A model generated the notes under the pieces. It searched no databases and was not told the DNA's origin. It saw only the letters and a program-made list of their open reading frames with translations. From positions 620,001-684,000 of the forward strand of contig CAVZTF010000004.1 of assembly GCA_963778185.1 (NCBI GenBank): 64,000 nt of DNA, written 5' to 3'. Below are positions 37,438-45,104 of the stretch, one piece after another. Every line of letters begins with the position of its first letter. Position 1 is the stretch's first letter. The DNA comes from RPQJ01 sp963778185 (lineage in GTDB: Bacteria; Pseudomonadota; Gammaproteobacteria; Steroidobacterales; Steroidobacteraceae). The translations under genes and the position numbers were made by a program.

Positions 37438-37761
37438 TCAGCGCTCGAGCAGCTTGAGCTTGTCCTGGCGGCCGTCCCATTCCTTGGCGTCGTCCGGAGC
37501 GTCCTTCTTCTCGGTGATCACCGGCCAGCCCTTGGCCAGATCGGCGTTCAACTTCTTGAATTCTTCCTGGCCGGCCGGCAGTTCCTCCTCGGAGAAGATC
37601 GCCTCCGCCGGGCACTCCGGCTCGCACAAGGTGCAGTCGATGCACTCGTCCGGGTCGATGACCAGCATGTTCGGCCCTTCGTGGAAACAGTCCACCGGGC
37701 AGACTTCCACGCAGTCCATGTACTTGCACTTGATGCAGTTCTCGGTGACGACGAAGGTCAT
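37438..37761 (-). CDS. fdxA: Seven-iron ferredoxin (FdxA)
   Basis: 107 residues, the normal length. The first block CIKCKYMDCVEVCPVDCF and the second CIDCTLCEPECPAEAIF supply ligands for one [3Fe-4S] and one [4Fe-4S] cluster, as in Azotobacter-type FdI. The rest (KLNADLAKGWPVITEKKD) matches the long C-terminal tail of this family. It carries low-potential electrons; the partner is unknown. It is convergent with dsbC and lies 98 bases upstream of the Nudix gene on the same strand. Confidence 0.95.
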   Translation of the reverse strand: MTFVVTENCIKCKYMDCVEVCPVDCFHEGPNMLVIDPDECIDCTLCEPECPAEAIFSEEELPAGQEEFKKLNADLAKGWPVITEKKDAPDDAKEWDGRQDKLKLLER

Positions 37762-37859
37762 CTGCTCGCTCCGGGGCTTAGGGGTGCCGGCCGTGCACGT
37801 CGACGGCCGCAGGGCCCGCTATTGTGCCAAAGCCACGCCGCACCGCAAAACATTCCGCA

Positions 37860-38408
37860 TCAACGCGCCCCGGCCTTGCGGTAATCGATGGTCGTGAAGT
37901 GGTGCCCCTCGGCACCCCGGCGGCGGTCGTCGAGGTAACGGCGCAGGGCGAAATCCACGCTGCGGAAGGCGATCTCGGGCCACGGGATGTCCGCCTCGTC
38001 GACCAGCATCACCTCCAGGCTTTCTGCGCCTGCGCCGAATTCCGGCTTCGCCAGCCGGCCGCGGAACATCACGTGCACCTGGTCCGCGTGCAGCACGTGC
38101 ACCACCGCAAGGAGGGAACCGATCTCGACGTCGGCCAGGGCCTCCTCGATCGACTCGCGCCGGGCGGCGTCCTGCGTCGTTTCGCCGTTTTCCATGAATC
38201 CGGCTGGAATGGTCCAGTAGCCGCGCCGCGGCTCGATGGCGCGGCGGCAGAGCAGGATCCGGCCCTCGTGCTCCGGGACGCAGCCCGCGACGATCTTCGG
38301 GTTCTGGTAGTGGACAGTGCCGCAGCCCGTGCAGACGTGGCGAGGCAGGTGGTCCCCGGCGGGGACGGTGCGTGCAACCGGCTTGCCGCAGTGGGAGCAG
38401 AAGTTCAT
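37860..38408 (-). CDS. Zinc-ribbon Nudix hydrolase
   Basis: 182 residues from ATG 38408. N-terminal CSHCGKPV...CTGCGTVHYQNPKIV zinc ribbon as in NudC-like proteins, then the Nudix box GFMENGETTQDAARRESIEEALADVEIG (the usual glycine after EE is Ala). An ADP-ribose, NADH or related nucleotide-diphosphate substrate is likely. No clear ribosome site precedes the ATG, and no better start is visible. It diverges from the KaiC-like gene over a 150-base gap containing a Crp-type palindrome (38476-38489) 67 bases upstream. Confidence 0.88.
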   Translation of the reverse strand: MNFCSHCGKPVARTVPAGDHLPRHVCTGCGTVHYQNPKIVAGCVPEHEGRILLCRRAIEPRRGYWTIPAGFMENGETTQDAARRESIEEALADVEIGSLLAVVHVLHADQVHVMFRGRLAKPEFGAGAESLEVMLVDEADIPWPEIAFRSVDFALRRYLDDRRRGAEGHHFTTIDYRKAGAR

Positions 38409-38475
38409 GAGGAAGGCCAATAATGAACGGGGGAGGGCCCGGGATTCAACCGCGTCGTCGAACCGTCGCCTTTGT

Positions 38476-38489
38476 GTGCGAAGTCGTAC
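38476..38489. promoter_or_regulatory. Crp-type palindrome between nudix and kaiC-like genes
   Basis: GTGCGAAGTCGTAC fits GTRCG-N4-CGYAC, with flanking T and A completing TGTGC-N6-GTACA, the 16-base geometry of Crp/Fnr sites. It ends 69 bases before the KaiC-like ATG. TAGAAA (38517-38522) could be the -10, which is 4-5 bases further away than in the other copies. Confidence 0.6.
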
Positions 38490-38558
38490 AGACGTGCCCT
38501 CGTCGGGAGACGATCGTAGAAACCTGGTGAGCCACCCACGCCGCCAGGGAATCCATCG

Positions 38559-40013
38559 ATGACCAAGAGCAAAGCGATCCTCAGGCGCCTGCAAACGGGC
38601 GTGCCGGGCCTGGACGAGGTGCTCGGCGGCGGCGTGCCGGAGTCCTCCTTCAATCTCATCGCCGGGCCGCCGGGCAGCGGCAAGACGACGCTGGCACACC
38701 AGATCATGTTCCAGCTGGCCAAGCCTGAGCGGCCTGCGCTGTACTTCACCGTGCTCGGCGAGCCGCCGATGAAAATGTTGCGCTACCAGCAGCAGTTTGC
38801 TTTCTTCGACCTCGACAAGCTCAACAAGTCCATTCGATTCATCAATCTCGCCGACGACGTGGCCTCCGGCGACCTCGGCAAGGTGCTGGGCCGGATCGTC
38901 GCTGAAGTCGAGGCACGCGAGCCGGGCCTGGTGTTCGTGGATTCCTTCCGTTCGGTGGTCCTCTCCGGTCAGGGCGAGGGCAAGGCGCCCGATCGCCTGC
39001 AGCAGTTCATCCATGACCTGGGCGTGCTGTTGACGGCCAGCCAGGCCACGACTTTCCTGATCGGGGAGTACTCCACGGAGGGCGACCCCAATCCAATCTT
39101 CACGGTAGCCGACGGGGTGCTGTGGTTGCGCCAGAGTGCGCAGGGCAACTCCGTGGTCCGGAAGATGGAGGTCATGAAGATGCGCGGCCAGCCCACGTTG
39201 CCGGGGCTGCACACGTTTCGTATCAGCCCTGCCGGAATCCACGTATTTGCGCCGCCGCAGCTGGCGGCTCCGGCCGAAGCGGCGCCGGTGGCGCATGACG
39301 GTGTCCGGCTGCGGATGGGCGTGCCCGGCCTGGACGAGATGATGGGCGGCGGATTGCCGCAGGGATTCTCGTTGCTCGTTGCGGGCCCGTCCGGATCGGG
39401 CAAGAGCATCCTGGCGTCGGCCTTCCTTGCCGAGGGCGCGCGCGGGGGCGAGACCGGCGTCATCGCGGCCTTCGAGCAGCGCCCGACCATGTCACGCGGC
39501 CGCGCCATGGTCGAACTCATCGGCAGCGGCCGGGTCGGCGTGGTCGATACCCGGGCGCCGGGCCTGTCGGTCGACGAACTCTCGACGCTGCTGATCAAGG
39601 AGATTCGCCGGCTGGAGGCGAGCCGCGTCGTCATCGATTCGCTCTCGGGCTTCGAGCTGGCACTGGCACCCACGTTCCGCGACGATTTCCGCGAATCCCT
39701 AGCGCGCATGGTGTCGGCGCTCGCCAGCACCGGCGCCACGGTGCTCATGACGTCCGAGTTGGAGGACCGGTACAACGACCTGCGCTTCAGTCCCTACGGG
39801 ACGGCCTTCCTGACCGACTCGATCATCGTGCAGCGCTACATCGAGGTCGAGAGCCGGCTGCTGCGGGTCATGGCCGTGGTGAAGGTGCGCGGAAGCGCGC
39901 ATTCCAACGAGCTGCGCCTGTTCGACATCGATGACGATGGCATCAGGATCGGCGGGATCCTTGCGGGCCACGAAGGACTGCTGGGCGGAAGGCCTGCCCT
40001 GCGGAAGAAGTAG
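38559..40013 (+). CDS. KaiC-like tandem RecA-domain ATPase
   Basis: 484 residues with two KaiC/RecA domains. Domain 1: TGVPGLDEVLGGGVPESSFNLIAGPPGSGKTT (Walker A 36-44), Walker B in PGLVFVDSFRSVV. Domain 2: MGVPGLDEMMGGGLPQGFSLLVAGPSGSGKSI (Walker A 276-283), VVIDSLSGFELAL. The end SPYGTAFLTDSIIVQRYIEVESRLLRVMAVVKVRGSAHS aligns with the KaiC phosphorylation region, but Ala416 and Phe417 stand where clock KaiC has its phosphorylated Ser-Thr pair, so it should not run a phospho-cycle. No kaiA, kaiB or kinase gene is near. Such KaiC-like proteins are found with stress or signalling genes. AGGGAA ribosome site. Confidence 0.9.
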   Translation: MTKSKAILRRLQTGVPGLDEVLGGGVPESSFNLIAGPPGSGKTTLAHQIMFQLAKPERPALYFTVLGEPPMKMLRYQQQFAFFDLDKLNKSIRFINLADDVASGDLGKVLGRIVAEVEAREPGLVFVDSFRSVVLSGQGEGKAPDRLQQFIHDLGVLLTASQATTFLIGEYSTEGDPNPIFTVADGVLWLRQSAQGNSVVRKMEVMKMRGQPTLPGLHTFRISPAGIHVFAPPQLAAPAEAAPVAHDGVRLRMGVPGLDEMMGGGLPQGFSLLVAGPSGSGKSILASAFLAEGARGGETGVIAAFEQRPTMSRGRAMVELIGSGRVGVVDTRAPGLSVDELSTLLIKEIRRLEASRVVIDSLSGFELALAPTFRDDFRESLARMVSALASTGATVLMTSELEDRYNDLRFSPYGTAFLTDSIIVQRYIEVESRLLRVMAVVKVRGSAHSNELRLFDIDDDGIRIGGILAGHEGLLGGRPALRKK

Positions 40014-40093
40014 TCGCCGGAGTCGTCAGCGACGACCGCCCCGCCTGCGCCCTCCCAAAGCTCCTCGGCCACACGGTCGTGGCTGGCCATCCA

Positions 40094-40915
40094 TCAACGT
40101 CGCCGGGCGCCTTCGTACAGTGGAATCACGGTTGGCAGCAACGACTGGATCGCCTGGATGCGGCTCCTGTCCGTCGGATGGCGGCTCAGGAACGCAGGCG
40201 GTTGTGAGCCGCCGTTTGCGTTGATCATCTTCTGCCACAAAGTGACCCCGGCCCGCGGGTCGTAACCACCACGCGCGGTCAGCTCCAGGCCCATGCGATC
40301 GGCTTCGTTCTCGTCGGTGCGGCTGAACCGGGTGGCGACGAGGGCCTGGTAGCCCACTCCGGCAATGTCCGCCGAACCCTGCCCGAGGCCGAGCAAGGAC
40401 GTCCCGACGCCAATGGCGGCTTGCGCCGCGATCGCCTGCGAAACCTGCTCGCGGGAATGCTCGCGCAGGGCGTGCGACATCTCGTGGCCGATGACGACGG
40501 CAAGCTCCTCGTCGCTCAGCTTGAGCTGATTGGCGAGGCCGGTATAGACCATGATCCTGCCGCCGGGCATGCAGAACGCGTTCACCTGGTCGCTGGTGAT
40601 CACGTTCACTTCCCAGTTCCAGCCCGGTGCGTCGCGACGGAAGACCCGGGTCTGTGGTTCGAGGCGGTTCGCGATTGCGGTCACGCGCCCCAGCAGGGCC
40701 CGGTCCTGGTTCAGCTTGCCCTGCGCGGCGGCATCGGACTTGAGCTTGGCGTAACTCTGGGCCGCGACCTGGTCGAGTTCCTGCGACGAGACGAGCATCA
40801 GTTGCTTGCGATCGCCTCCCACGGCACCTCCGCTGGTCGTGGTCTGGCACCCGCCGAGCGTTGCAAGCGATGCAGCGCAGAACAGGGTCGCGGCGACGAT
40901 CTTCAGGGCTTTCAT
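40094..40915 (-). CDS. M48-family metallopeptidase lipoprotein
   Basis: 273 residues from ATG 40915 (GGAG five bases upstream). Lipoprotein signal with lipobox in ASLATLGGCQTT (Cys near 23). The zinc site HEMSH lies in VVIGHEMSHALREHSREQ with the third ligand Glu in DENEADRMGLELTARGGYDP, as in LoiP/YcaL/BepA-type peptidases. Outer-membrane quality-control proteases of this kind clear misfolded outer-membrane proteins under envelope stress. It diverges from the collagen-like lipoprotein gene across a 245-base gap that carries two Crp-type palindromes. Confidence 0.92.
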   Translation of the reverse strand: MKALKIVAATLFCAASLATLGGCQTTTSGGAVGGDRKQLMLVSSQELDQVAAQSYAKLKSDAAAQGKLNQDRALLGRVTAIANRLEPQTRVFRRDAPGWNWEVNVITSDQVNAFCMPGGRIMVYTGLANQLKLSDEELAVVIGHEMSHALREHSREQVSQAIAAQAAIGVGTSLLGLGQGSADIAGVGYQALVATRFSRTDENEADRMGLELTARGGYDPRAGVTLWQKMINANGGSQPPAFLSRHPTDRSRIQAIQSLLPTVIPLYEGARRR

Positions 40916-41032
40916 CGTTGCTCCAATGCGCCTTGCATCGTCTTCATTGCGCTTGATCCTAGCGTCGAGTCCGGTCCGGAAGAAGATTCCGGAGCGATCA
41001 CTGCAGGTTGCGCGTGGATTCTCGTTCGGTCG

Positions 41033-41046
41033 GTGCGGTGGCGTAC
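41033..41046. promoter_or_regulatory. Crp-type palindrome, upstream copy
   Basis: GTGCGGTGGCGTAC fits GTRCG-N4-CGYAC. It is 51 bases, about five helical turns, upstream of the second copy at 41084, and 117 bases from the M48 peptidase start on the other side. No convincing -10 faces the M48 gene, so it may act as an upstream partner of the second site. Confidence 0.55.
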
Positions 41047-41083
41047 TCACGGCGATGACGCCCCGGCACTCATGGCATCAAGA

Positions 41084-41125
41084 GTGCGCTGGCGTACGGA
41101 AGCGGACAGGGTGGCCGCGTATATC
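41084..41125 (+). promoter_or_regulatory. Crp-type palindrome and -10 box of the collagen-like gene
   Basis: GTGCGCTGGCGTAC (41084-41097) fits GTRCG-N4-CGYAC. TATATC at 41120-41125 is a likely -10; the start about 41132 puts the palindrome centre at -41.5, the class II activator position, and the place of the -35 (CGGAAG) has no consensus, as expected for an activator-dependent promoter. Confidence 0.6.
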
Positions 41126-41160
41126 TGGATCAGATACGAAGCGCGGACGGAGTGACGAAC

Positions 41161-41493
41161 ATGAGATATTCGATACTGATTGGAGCGATGGCTACTGTGC
41201 TCGGATTGAGCGCATGCGAAAGAACGATCGAGGTGGCGCCGGCGCCGGCCGTGGTCACCGTGCCGGGTCCTGCGGGACCGCAGGGCGCCACTGGCGCAAC
41301 CGGCGCGCAGGCCGAGAAGGGTGAAACCGGCGCCACCGGGGACACCGGCGCAACTGGCTACACCGGCGACACCGGTGCAACCGGGTACACGGGCGACACG
41401 GGCGCGACCGGTGCCACCGGTGCAGAAGGGGTCCAGGGCGAACGCGGCGATACGGGCGGCGACACCGTCGTCATCGTTCCGCCTCAGGACTGA
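41161..41493 (+). CDS. Collagen-like repeat lipoprotein
   Basis: 110 residues from ATG 41161 (GGAG eight bases upstream). Signal MRYSILIGAMATVLGLSAC ends in a lipobox LSAC, Cys19. After a short Pro/Ala/Val linker, residues 36-99 are Gly-X-Y triplets, many of them Gly-x-Thr (GATGATG, GDTGATGYT), with one break at AQAEKG. Three nine-residue units GDTGATGYT / GDTGATGYT / GDTGATGAT follow each other. The tail DTVVIVPPQD is acidic-hydrophobic. It should form a collagen-like triple helix anchored in the outer membrane. Function unknown; bacterial collagen-like proteins often serve adhesion or spacing. A Crp-type site lies upstream. Confidence 0.85.
   Translation: MRYSILIGAMATVLGLSACERTIEVAPAPAVVTVPGPAGPQGATGATGAQAEKGETGATGDTGATGYTGDTGATGYTGDTGATGATGAEGVQGERGDTGGDTVVIVPPQD
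41338..41418 (+). repeat. 27-base tandem repeat, three units, in the collagen-like gene
   Basis: Three 27-base units encode GDTGATGYT, GDTGATGYT and GDTGATGAT. Their third-codon positions differ, so the copies are old or kept by selection on the protein rather than a recent slippage expansion. Confidence 0.8.
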
Positions 41494-41665
41494 TAGAGCG
41501 TCCATACGCGGGTTGCGGCTACCCCGGACTGAGAACCAGTCCTGGGTACGCATTCTGCCGAGCAGCGTTACCGCACCCATCCGGCTACAATCGGCTGGGG
41601 CGACGTTCAATTGCGGCCTTACAGCGCGACGTCGCATGAGCTGTGGAGCCACTTCGGGGACGCTG

Positions 41666-42385
41666 GTGGCATTGATTCCGGAACCGCAACAGAACCGCCT
41701 GCTTGCGGCGCTTCCTGACGGCGATCTGGCGCGCTGGCTGCCGCACCTGGAGCCCGTGAATCTGCCGCTCGGCAAGGTGCTCTACGAGCCCGGTGGCCGG
41801 ATGAGGCACGTGTACTTCCCGACGACGGCAATCGTCTCGCTGCTCTATGTGCTGGAAGACGGGGCGTCGGCCGAGATCGCGGTGGTCGGGCGCGAGGGCA
41901 TCGTCGGCATCTCGCTGTTCATGGGCGGCGAATCGACACCGAGCCGCGCGGTGGTGCAGAGCGCCGGCCTGGGCTTCAGGTTGAAAGCAAACCTGATGTT
42001 GCAGGAATTCAACCGGTCCGGCCCGGTCCTGCACCTGATGTTGCGCTATACGCAGGCCCTCATCACCCAGATGGCGCAGACAGCCGTCTGCAATCGTCAC
42101 CATTCGATCGATCAGCAGTTGTGCCGCTGGCTGCTGTTGAGCGTCGACCGCCTGGACGGCAACGAGATCGTGATGACCCAGGAACTCATCGCCAACATGC
42201 TCGGGGTACGCCGCGAGGGCGTCACCGCGGCGGCCAGCCATCTGCAGGTGGACGGGCTGATCGAATATCGACGCGGCCACATCACGATCCTCGACCGCGA
42301 GGGGCTCGAGCGCCGTAGCTGCGAGTGCTATTCCGTGGTCAAGAACGAATACGACCGCTTGCTGCCGGCCACGATCGCGACCTAG
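41666..42385 (+). CDS. Crp/Fnr-family transcriptional regulator
   Basis: 239 residues from GTG 41666, with GGGGA five bases upstream; ATG 41636 adds ten residues but has no ribosome site. N-terminal cyclic-nucleotide-like beta-barrel: LEPVNLPLGKVLYEPGGRMRHVYFPTTAIVSLLYVLEDGASAEIAVVGREGIVGISLFMGG. The usual cAMP phosphate-binding Arg-Ala block is absent, and there is no N-terminal Cys set as in Fnr, so the ligand is unknown. C-terminal winged helix with recognition region LIANMLGVRREGVTAAASHLQVDGLI. It sits between genes whose promoters carry Crp-type palindromes, and is a candidate regulator of them. TACAAT at 41586-41591 may be its -10. A strong terminator follows. Confidence 0.88.
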   Translation: MALIPEPQQNRLLAALPDGDLARWLPHLEPVNLPLGKVLYEPGGRMRHVYFPTTAIVSLLYVLEDGASAEIAVVGREGIVGISLFMGGESTPSRAVVQSAGLGFRLKANLMLQEFNRSGPVLHLMLRYTQALITQMAQTAVCNRHHSIDQQLCRWLLLSVDRLDGNEIVMTQELIANMLGVRREGVTAAASHLQVDGLIEYRRGHITILDREGLERRSCECYSVVKNEYDRLLPATIAT

Positions 42386-42493
42386 GCGCCCGTGCTCTGT
42401 GCGCGACCGAACAGAGTCGTGCCGGCCGTTTCGGAGATCATCCGCCCGAGCGCTCGGCAAGCTCCCAACCCCCGCCGGGCGCTCACAACACTT

Positions 42494-42528
42494 GCCCGGT
42501 GACGCCCCGCGTTCCGGGCTTTTTTTTT
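42494..42528 (+). terminator. Rho-independent terminator after the Crp-like gene
   Basis: GCCCGG (42494-42499) can pair with CCGGGC (42514-42519), then nine T residues follow (42520-42528). It ends 4 bases before the convergent phospholipase-D gene's stop codon and serves the rightward Crp-like transcript. Confidence 0.9.
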
Positions 42529-42532
42529 GGCG

Positions 42533-43954
42533 CTACAACCAGTATTGCCAGAGCCGGCTGAACGCTTCCTTGGCGCGCAGGCCGATCGAGCGCCGCCGCC
42601 ACCGCTCGAGCGTGATCTGTTCGGACTGAGCGACATCGCTCTCGAAGACCGCGCGCATGCGGTCGCCGAATTCCGTGCCCAGCACGACGGCGTTGACCTC
42701 CTGGTTGTGCAGGAAGCTGCGCCAGTCGAGGTTGGTCGAGCCCACTGTCGTCCACACGCCGTCGACCAGCGCGGTCTTCGAGTGCATCAGCGCCTTGCGG
42801 CGCTCGAAGATCTGTACGCCGGCATGCAGCAACTCGTCGTAGTACGAGCGCCCGGCGTGGAACACCAGCGCCGAATCGGTGCTGCCCGGCAGGACCAGTC
42901 GCACGTCGACGCCGCGTGCCACGGCCGCTTTCAACGCGCTCAGCAATTGCGGGTCGGGCACGAAATACGCATTGGTCAGCAGCACCTCGGTCTCGGCGCT
43001 GTTGATCGCCGAGAGCAACGTCACGTAGATCAGGCTGAAAGCATCGTCGGGCGAGCTGCCGATGGCGCGCACGACTTCCTTGCCCTGGGGCTGCAGCTGC
43101 GGAAAGTAGTTGCGCGGCGCCAACGGCTCGCCTTGCTGTTTCTGCCAGGTCTCGAGGAACAGCTTCTGGAACTCCGCGACGACCGGCCCGTCGAGCTGCA
43201 GGTCGGTATCGCGCCACGGCAGCTCGCCGCCCGGGCGAATCCTGGAGCGCTGGCTGAACGAGCCGCCGGAGTAGACGCTGCTGATGTTGATGCCGCCGAG
43301 AAACACCGTCCGTCCGTCGACGATCAGCAGCTTGCGGTGATCGCGCTGGTTCACGTCCCACCCGGCCTTGGCGGTCAGCGGGTTGACCGGATTGAACTCC
43401 AGCGTGCGGATGCCGCTGTCGCGCAGTCGCTGGAAGAACGCGGCCGCCGTGCCGAGCGTGCCCGCGCTGTCATGGATGAGGTTTACCTGCACGCCCTGGC
43501 GCTGCTTCTCGATCAGGGCATCGGCGAAGCGCCGGCCGACCTCGTCGTCCTCCAGGATGTAGGTCTCCATGTTGACGTGGTCGGTCGCCGACTCGATCGC
43601 CACGAGCATTGCGCGGTAGGTCTCCGGGCCGTCCTGCAGCAGCCGGACCCGGTTGCCAGCCACCAGCGGACTGTCGGAAACGGCCTGTTCGAGCGCGAGG
43701 TGGCGGTCGAAGATACTGGTGGCGTCGGCTCCACTCTCGAGGCGCGCCAGGATCTCCCGGCTGCGTGCCGTGGAGAGCGGCCCGTGGGCGTCCTCGACCT
43801 GCGGCCGCGTCTTCGCGGGCGCCATGTCGGGCACGATCACGGGGAGCGTGCTGCAGGCTGTCAGGAGGAGCACCTGGCAGAGGGTCGCGAGCCAGCCCGT
43901 GACCCGCCCGGCGAGCGGACCGGGCTCCAGCCACGACTCTTCGCGGTGACTCAC
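42533..43954 (-). CDS. Cardiolipin-synthase-like phospholipase D lipoprotein
   Basis: 473 residues. Lipoprotein signal with lipobox in TLCQVLLLTACSTLP (Cys near 34). Two HKD motifs of phospholipase D: NQRDHRKLLIVDGRTVFLGG near residue 200 and ALMHSKTALVDGVWTTVGSTNLD near residue 400. Typical ClsA has N-terminal membrane helices instead of a lipid anchor, so this is a variant, possibly a periplasmic phospholipid transferase. It has a Crp-type palindrome abutting its promoter 77 bases upstream. Its end nearly touches the terminator of the Crp-like gene. Confidence 0.9.
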   Translation of the reverse strand: MSHREESWLEPGPLAGRVTGWLATLCQVLLLTACSTLPVIVPDMAPAKTRPQVEDAHGPLSTARSREILARLESGADATSIFDRHLALEQAVSDSPLVAGNRVRLLQDGPETYRAMLVAIESATDHVNMETYILEDDEVGRRFADALIEKQRQGVQVNLIHDSAGTLGTAAAFFQRLRDSGIRTLEFNPVNPLTAKAGWDVNQRDHRKLLIVDGRTVFLGGINISSVYSGGSFSQRSRIRPGGELPWRDTDLQLDGPVVAEFQKLFLETWQKQQGEPLAPRNYFPQLQPQGKEVVRAIGSSPDDAFSLIYVTLLSAINSAETEVLLTNAYFVPDPQLLSALKAAVARGVDVRLVLPGSTDSALVFHAGRSYYDELLHAGVQIFERRKALMHSKTALVDGVWTTVGSTNLDWRSFLHNQEVNAVVLGTEFGDRMRAVFESDVAQSEQITLERWRRRSIGLRAKEAFSRLWQYWL

Positions 43955-44002
43955 TTCAGGCGCACGTCTTGGTAGGCGGACTCATCTTGCGAATGCCGGA
44001 TG

Positions 44003-44045
44003 AGTATCGCGGCTGGTGCGCGGTGCGATCGGTACGCTGGCGCAC
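44003..44045 (-). promoter_or_regulatory. Crp-type palindrome and -10 box of the phospholipase-D gene
   Basis: GTACGCTGGCGCAC (44032-44045) is the inverse-oriented GTRCG-N4-CGYAC site. On the minus strand GATACT (44008-44003) is a likely -10; the start about 43996 puts the palindrome centre near -42.5, and the -35 position (CGATCG) does not match consensus. Confidence 0.6.
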
Positions 44046-44057
44046 AGTCGCCTGGTT

Positions 44058-44144
44058 TGGTGCCGGGAGAGGGAATCGAACCCTCACGATGTCGCCACCG
44101 CCGGATTTTGAGTCCGGTGCGTCTACCAGTTCCGCCATCCCGGC
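44058..44144 (-). tRNA. tRNA-Leu (anticodon CAA)
   Basis: The minus strand folds as a class II tRNA: acceptor GCCGGGA pairs with TCCCGGC, D-arm GCGGAACTGGTAGACGC, anticodon stem CCGGA/TCCGG with loop CTCAAAA (anticodon CAA, reads UUG), a long variable arm, T-arm with GGTTCGATTCC, and an encoded CCA end at 44060-44058. All hallmarks of leucine tRNA are present, 87 bases including CCA. The gap 43955-44057 to the phospholipase gene holds only that gene's promoter. Confidence 0.97.
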
Positions 44145-44353
44145 GCGGACGCGCAGCTTACCCGATCGTCGGCCCGGTGGTGTGAATCACATTAATTTCA
44201 GTGGCTTGCCCGTGACTTCGCAGGTCGAGTCGAATCTTCCGAAACGGCTCCGATGGCTGGACGGGGCGTGGCGAGAACCCTGTAGAATGCCTCGGGCCCG
44301 ATTGGCTTCGGCGTCGCCCGCGGGCGGCCAGCTTCGACATGGAGAGTTCCCGC

Positions 44354-45064
44354 ATGCGACGACGGCTCTGGCCGCTTGCCCTGGCGTTCCTCGTCCTGTC
44401 CGGCACCGCCCGGGCCGATGAGCGCCTTGCGTCTGAACTCGCCGCGCTCGCTCCGGCCGCCAACCCCAAGGTCCTCGAACTCGCCACGCGCGCGGCCGAT
44501 TGCGCCCGCCGCCAGGGGCTCCTCGACGGCTTCAAGCATCTTGCCGTCATCGATTATTCGCTGCCGTCCACCCAGCCCCGGCTCTGGGTATTCGACGTCG
44601 GCCGCGGTCGTCTCCTGTACCAGGAACTGGTGGCCCACGGGCGCAACACGGGCGAGCGGCACGCCGAGCGCTTCTCGAACGTGGAAGGCAGCAAGATGTC
44701 GAGCCTGGGCCTCTTCCAGACGGCCGAGACATATTACGGCAGCAACGGTTACTCGCTGCGCCTGCGCGGCCTCGATCCAGGTTTCAACGACAACGCGCTT
44801 GCACGCGCCATCGTCATGCACGGCGCGCCTTACGTGAGCGAGGCCATCGCCGAACGCATGGGCCGCCTCGGCCGCAGTTGGGGCTGCCCGGCCGTGCGGC
44901 CGGAAGTGGCGCGCACCGTCATCGATACCCTGAAGGGCGGGGCGCTGCTCTTCGCCTACTACCCCGACAGCAAGTGGCTGCATGAATCGCCGACGCTGCG
45001 TTGCGGCGATGCGAAGCCCGCCCAGGTCGTCGCCAATCGCGCCCCGGCCACGCCCCGGGGCTGA
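44354..45064 (+). CDS. Murein L,D-transpeptidase-family protein
   Basis: 236 residues from ATG 44354, chosen because GGAGAG sits seven bases upstream; ATG 44339 adds five residues. Signal peptide RRRLWPLALAFLVLSGTARA. The catalytic core of the YkuD-like group is visible: HGRNTGERHAERFSNVEGSKMSSLGLFQT, AIVMHGAPYVSE and the nucleophile Cys in LGRSWGCPAVRP near residue 180. These periplasmic enzymes modify peptidoglycan or attach outer-membrane proteins. It follows tRNA-Leu (opposite strand) after 209 bases in which I see no strong promoter, and precedes the sigma gene by 67 bases. Confidence 0.88.
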   Translation: MRRRLWPLALAFLVLSGTARADERLASELAALAPAANPKVLELATRAADCARRQGLLDGFKHLAVIDYSLPSTQPRLWVFDVGRGRLLYQELVAHGRNTGERHAERFSNVEGSKMSSLGLFQTAETYYGSNGYSLRLRGLDPGFNDNALARAIVMHGAPYVSEAIAERMGRLGRSWGCPAVRPEVARTVIDTLKGGALLFAYYPDSKWLHESPTLRCGDAKPAQVVANRAPATPRG

Positions 45065-45084
45065 TCGCCCGCCCGGGGGTATTT

Positions 45085-45104
45085 CGCGCTCGCGCGACCT
45101 TTTT
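45085..45104 (+). terminator. Possible weak terminator after the L,D-transpeptidase gene
   Basis: CGCG-CTCG-CGCG forms a four-base-pair stem-loop, then ACC and five T residues. The stem is short, so it may only weaken read-through into the sigma gene. Confidence 0.35.

Noticed and set aside
40916..41160. Possible small genes in the gap between the M48 and collagen-like genes
   Set aside because: Open frames there lack ribosome sites and their peptides only reflect the repeated palindromes; the gap is better explained as regulatory.
41546..41550. GTACG upstream of the Crp-like gene as a possible autoregulatory site
   Set aside because: Only one half-site is present; the partner half does not match CGYAC at the right spacing.
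44181..44191. TGTGAATCACA, resembling a Crp half-site pair
   Set aside because: Its centre has one base rather than six, so it does not fit a Crp dimer, and no promoter is visible beside it.
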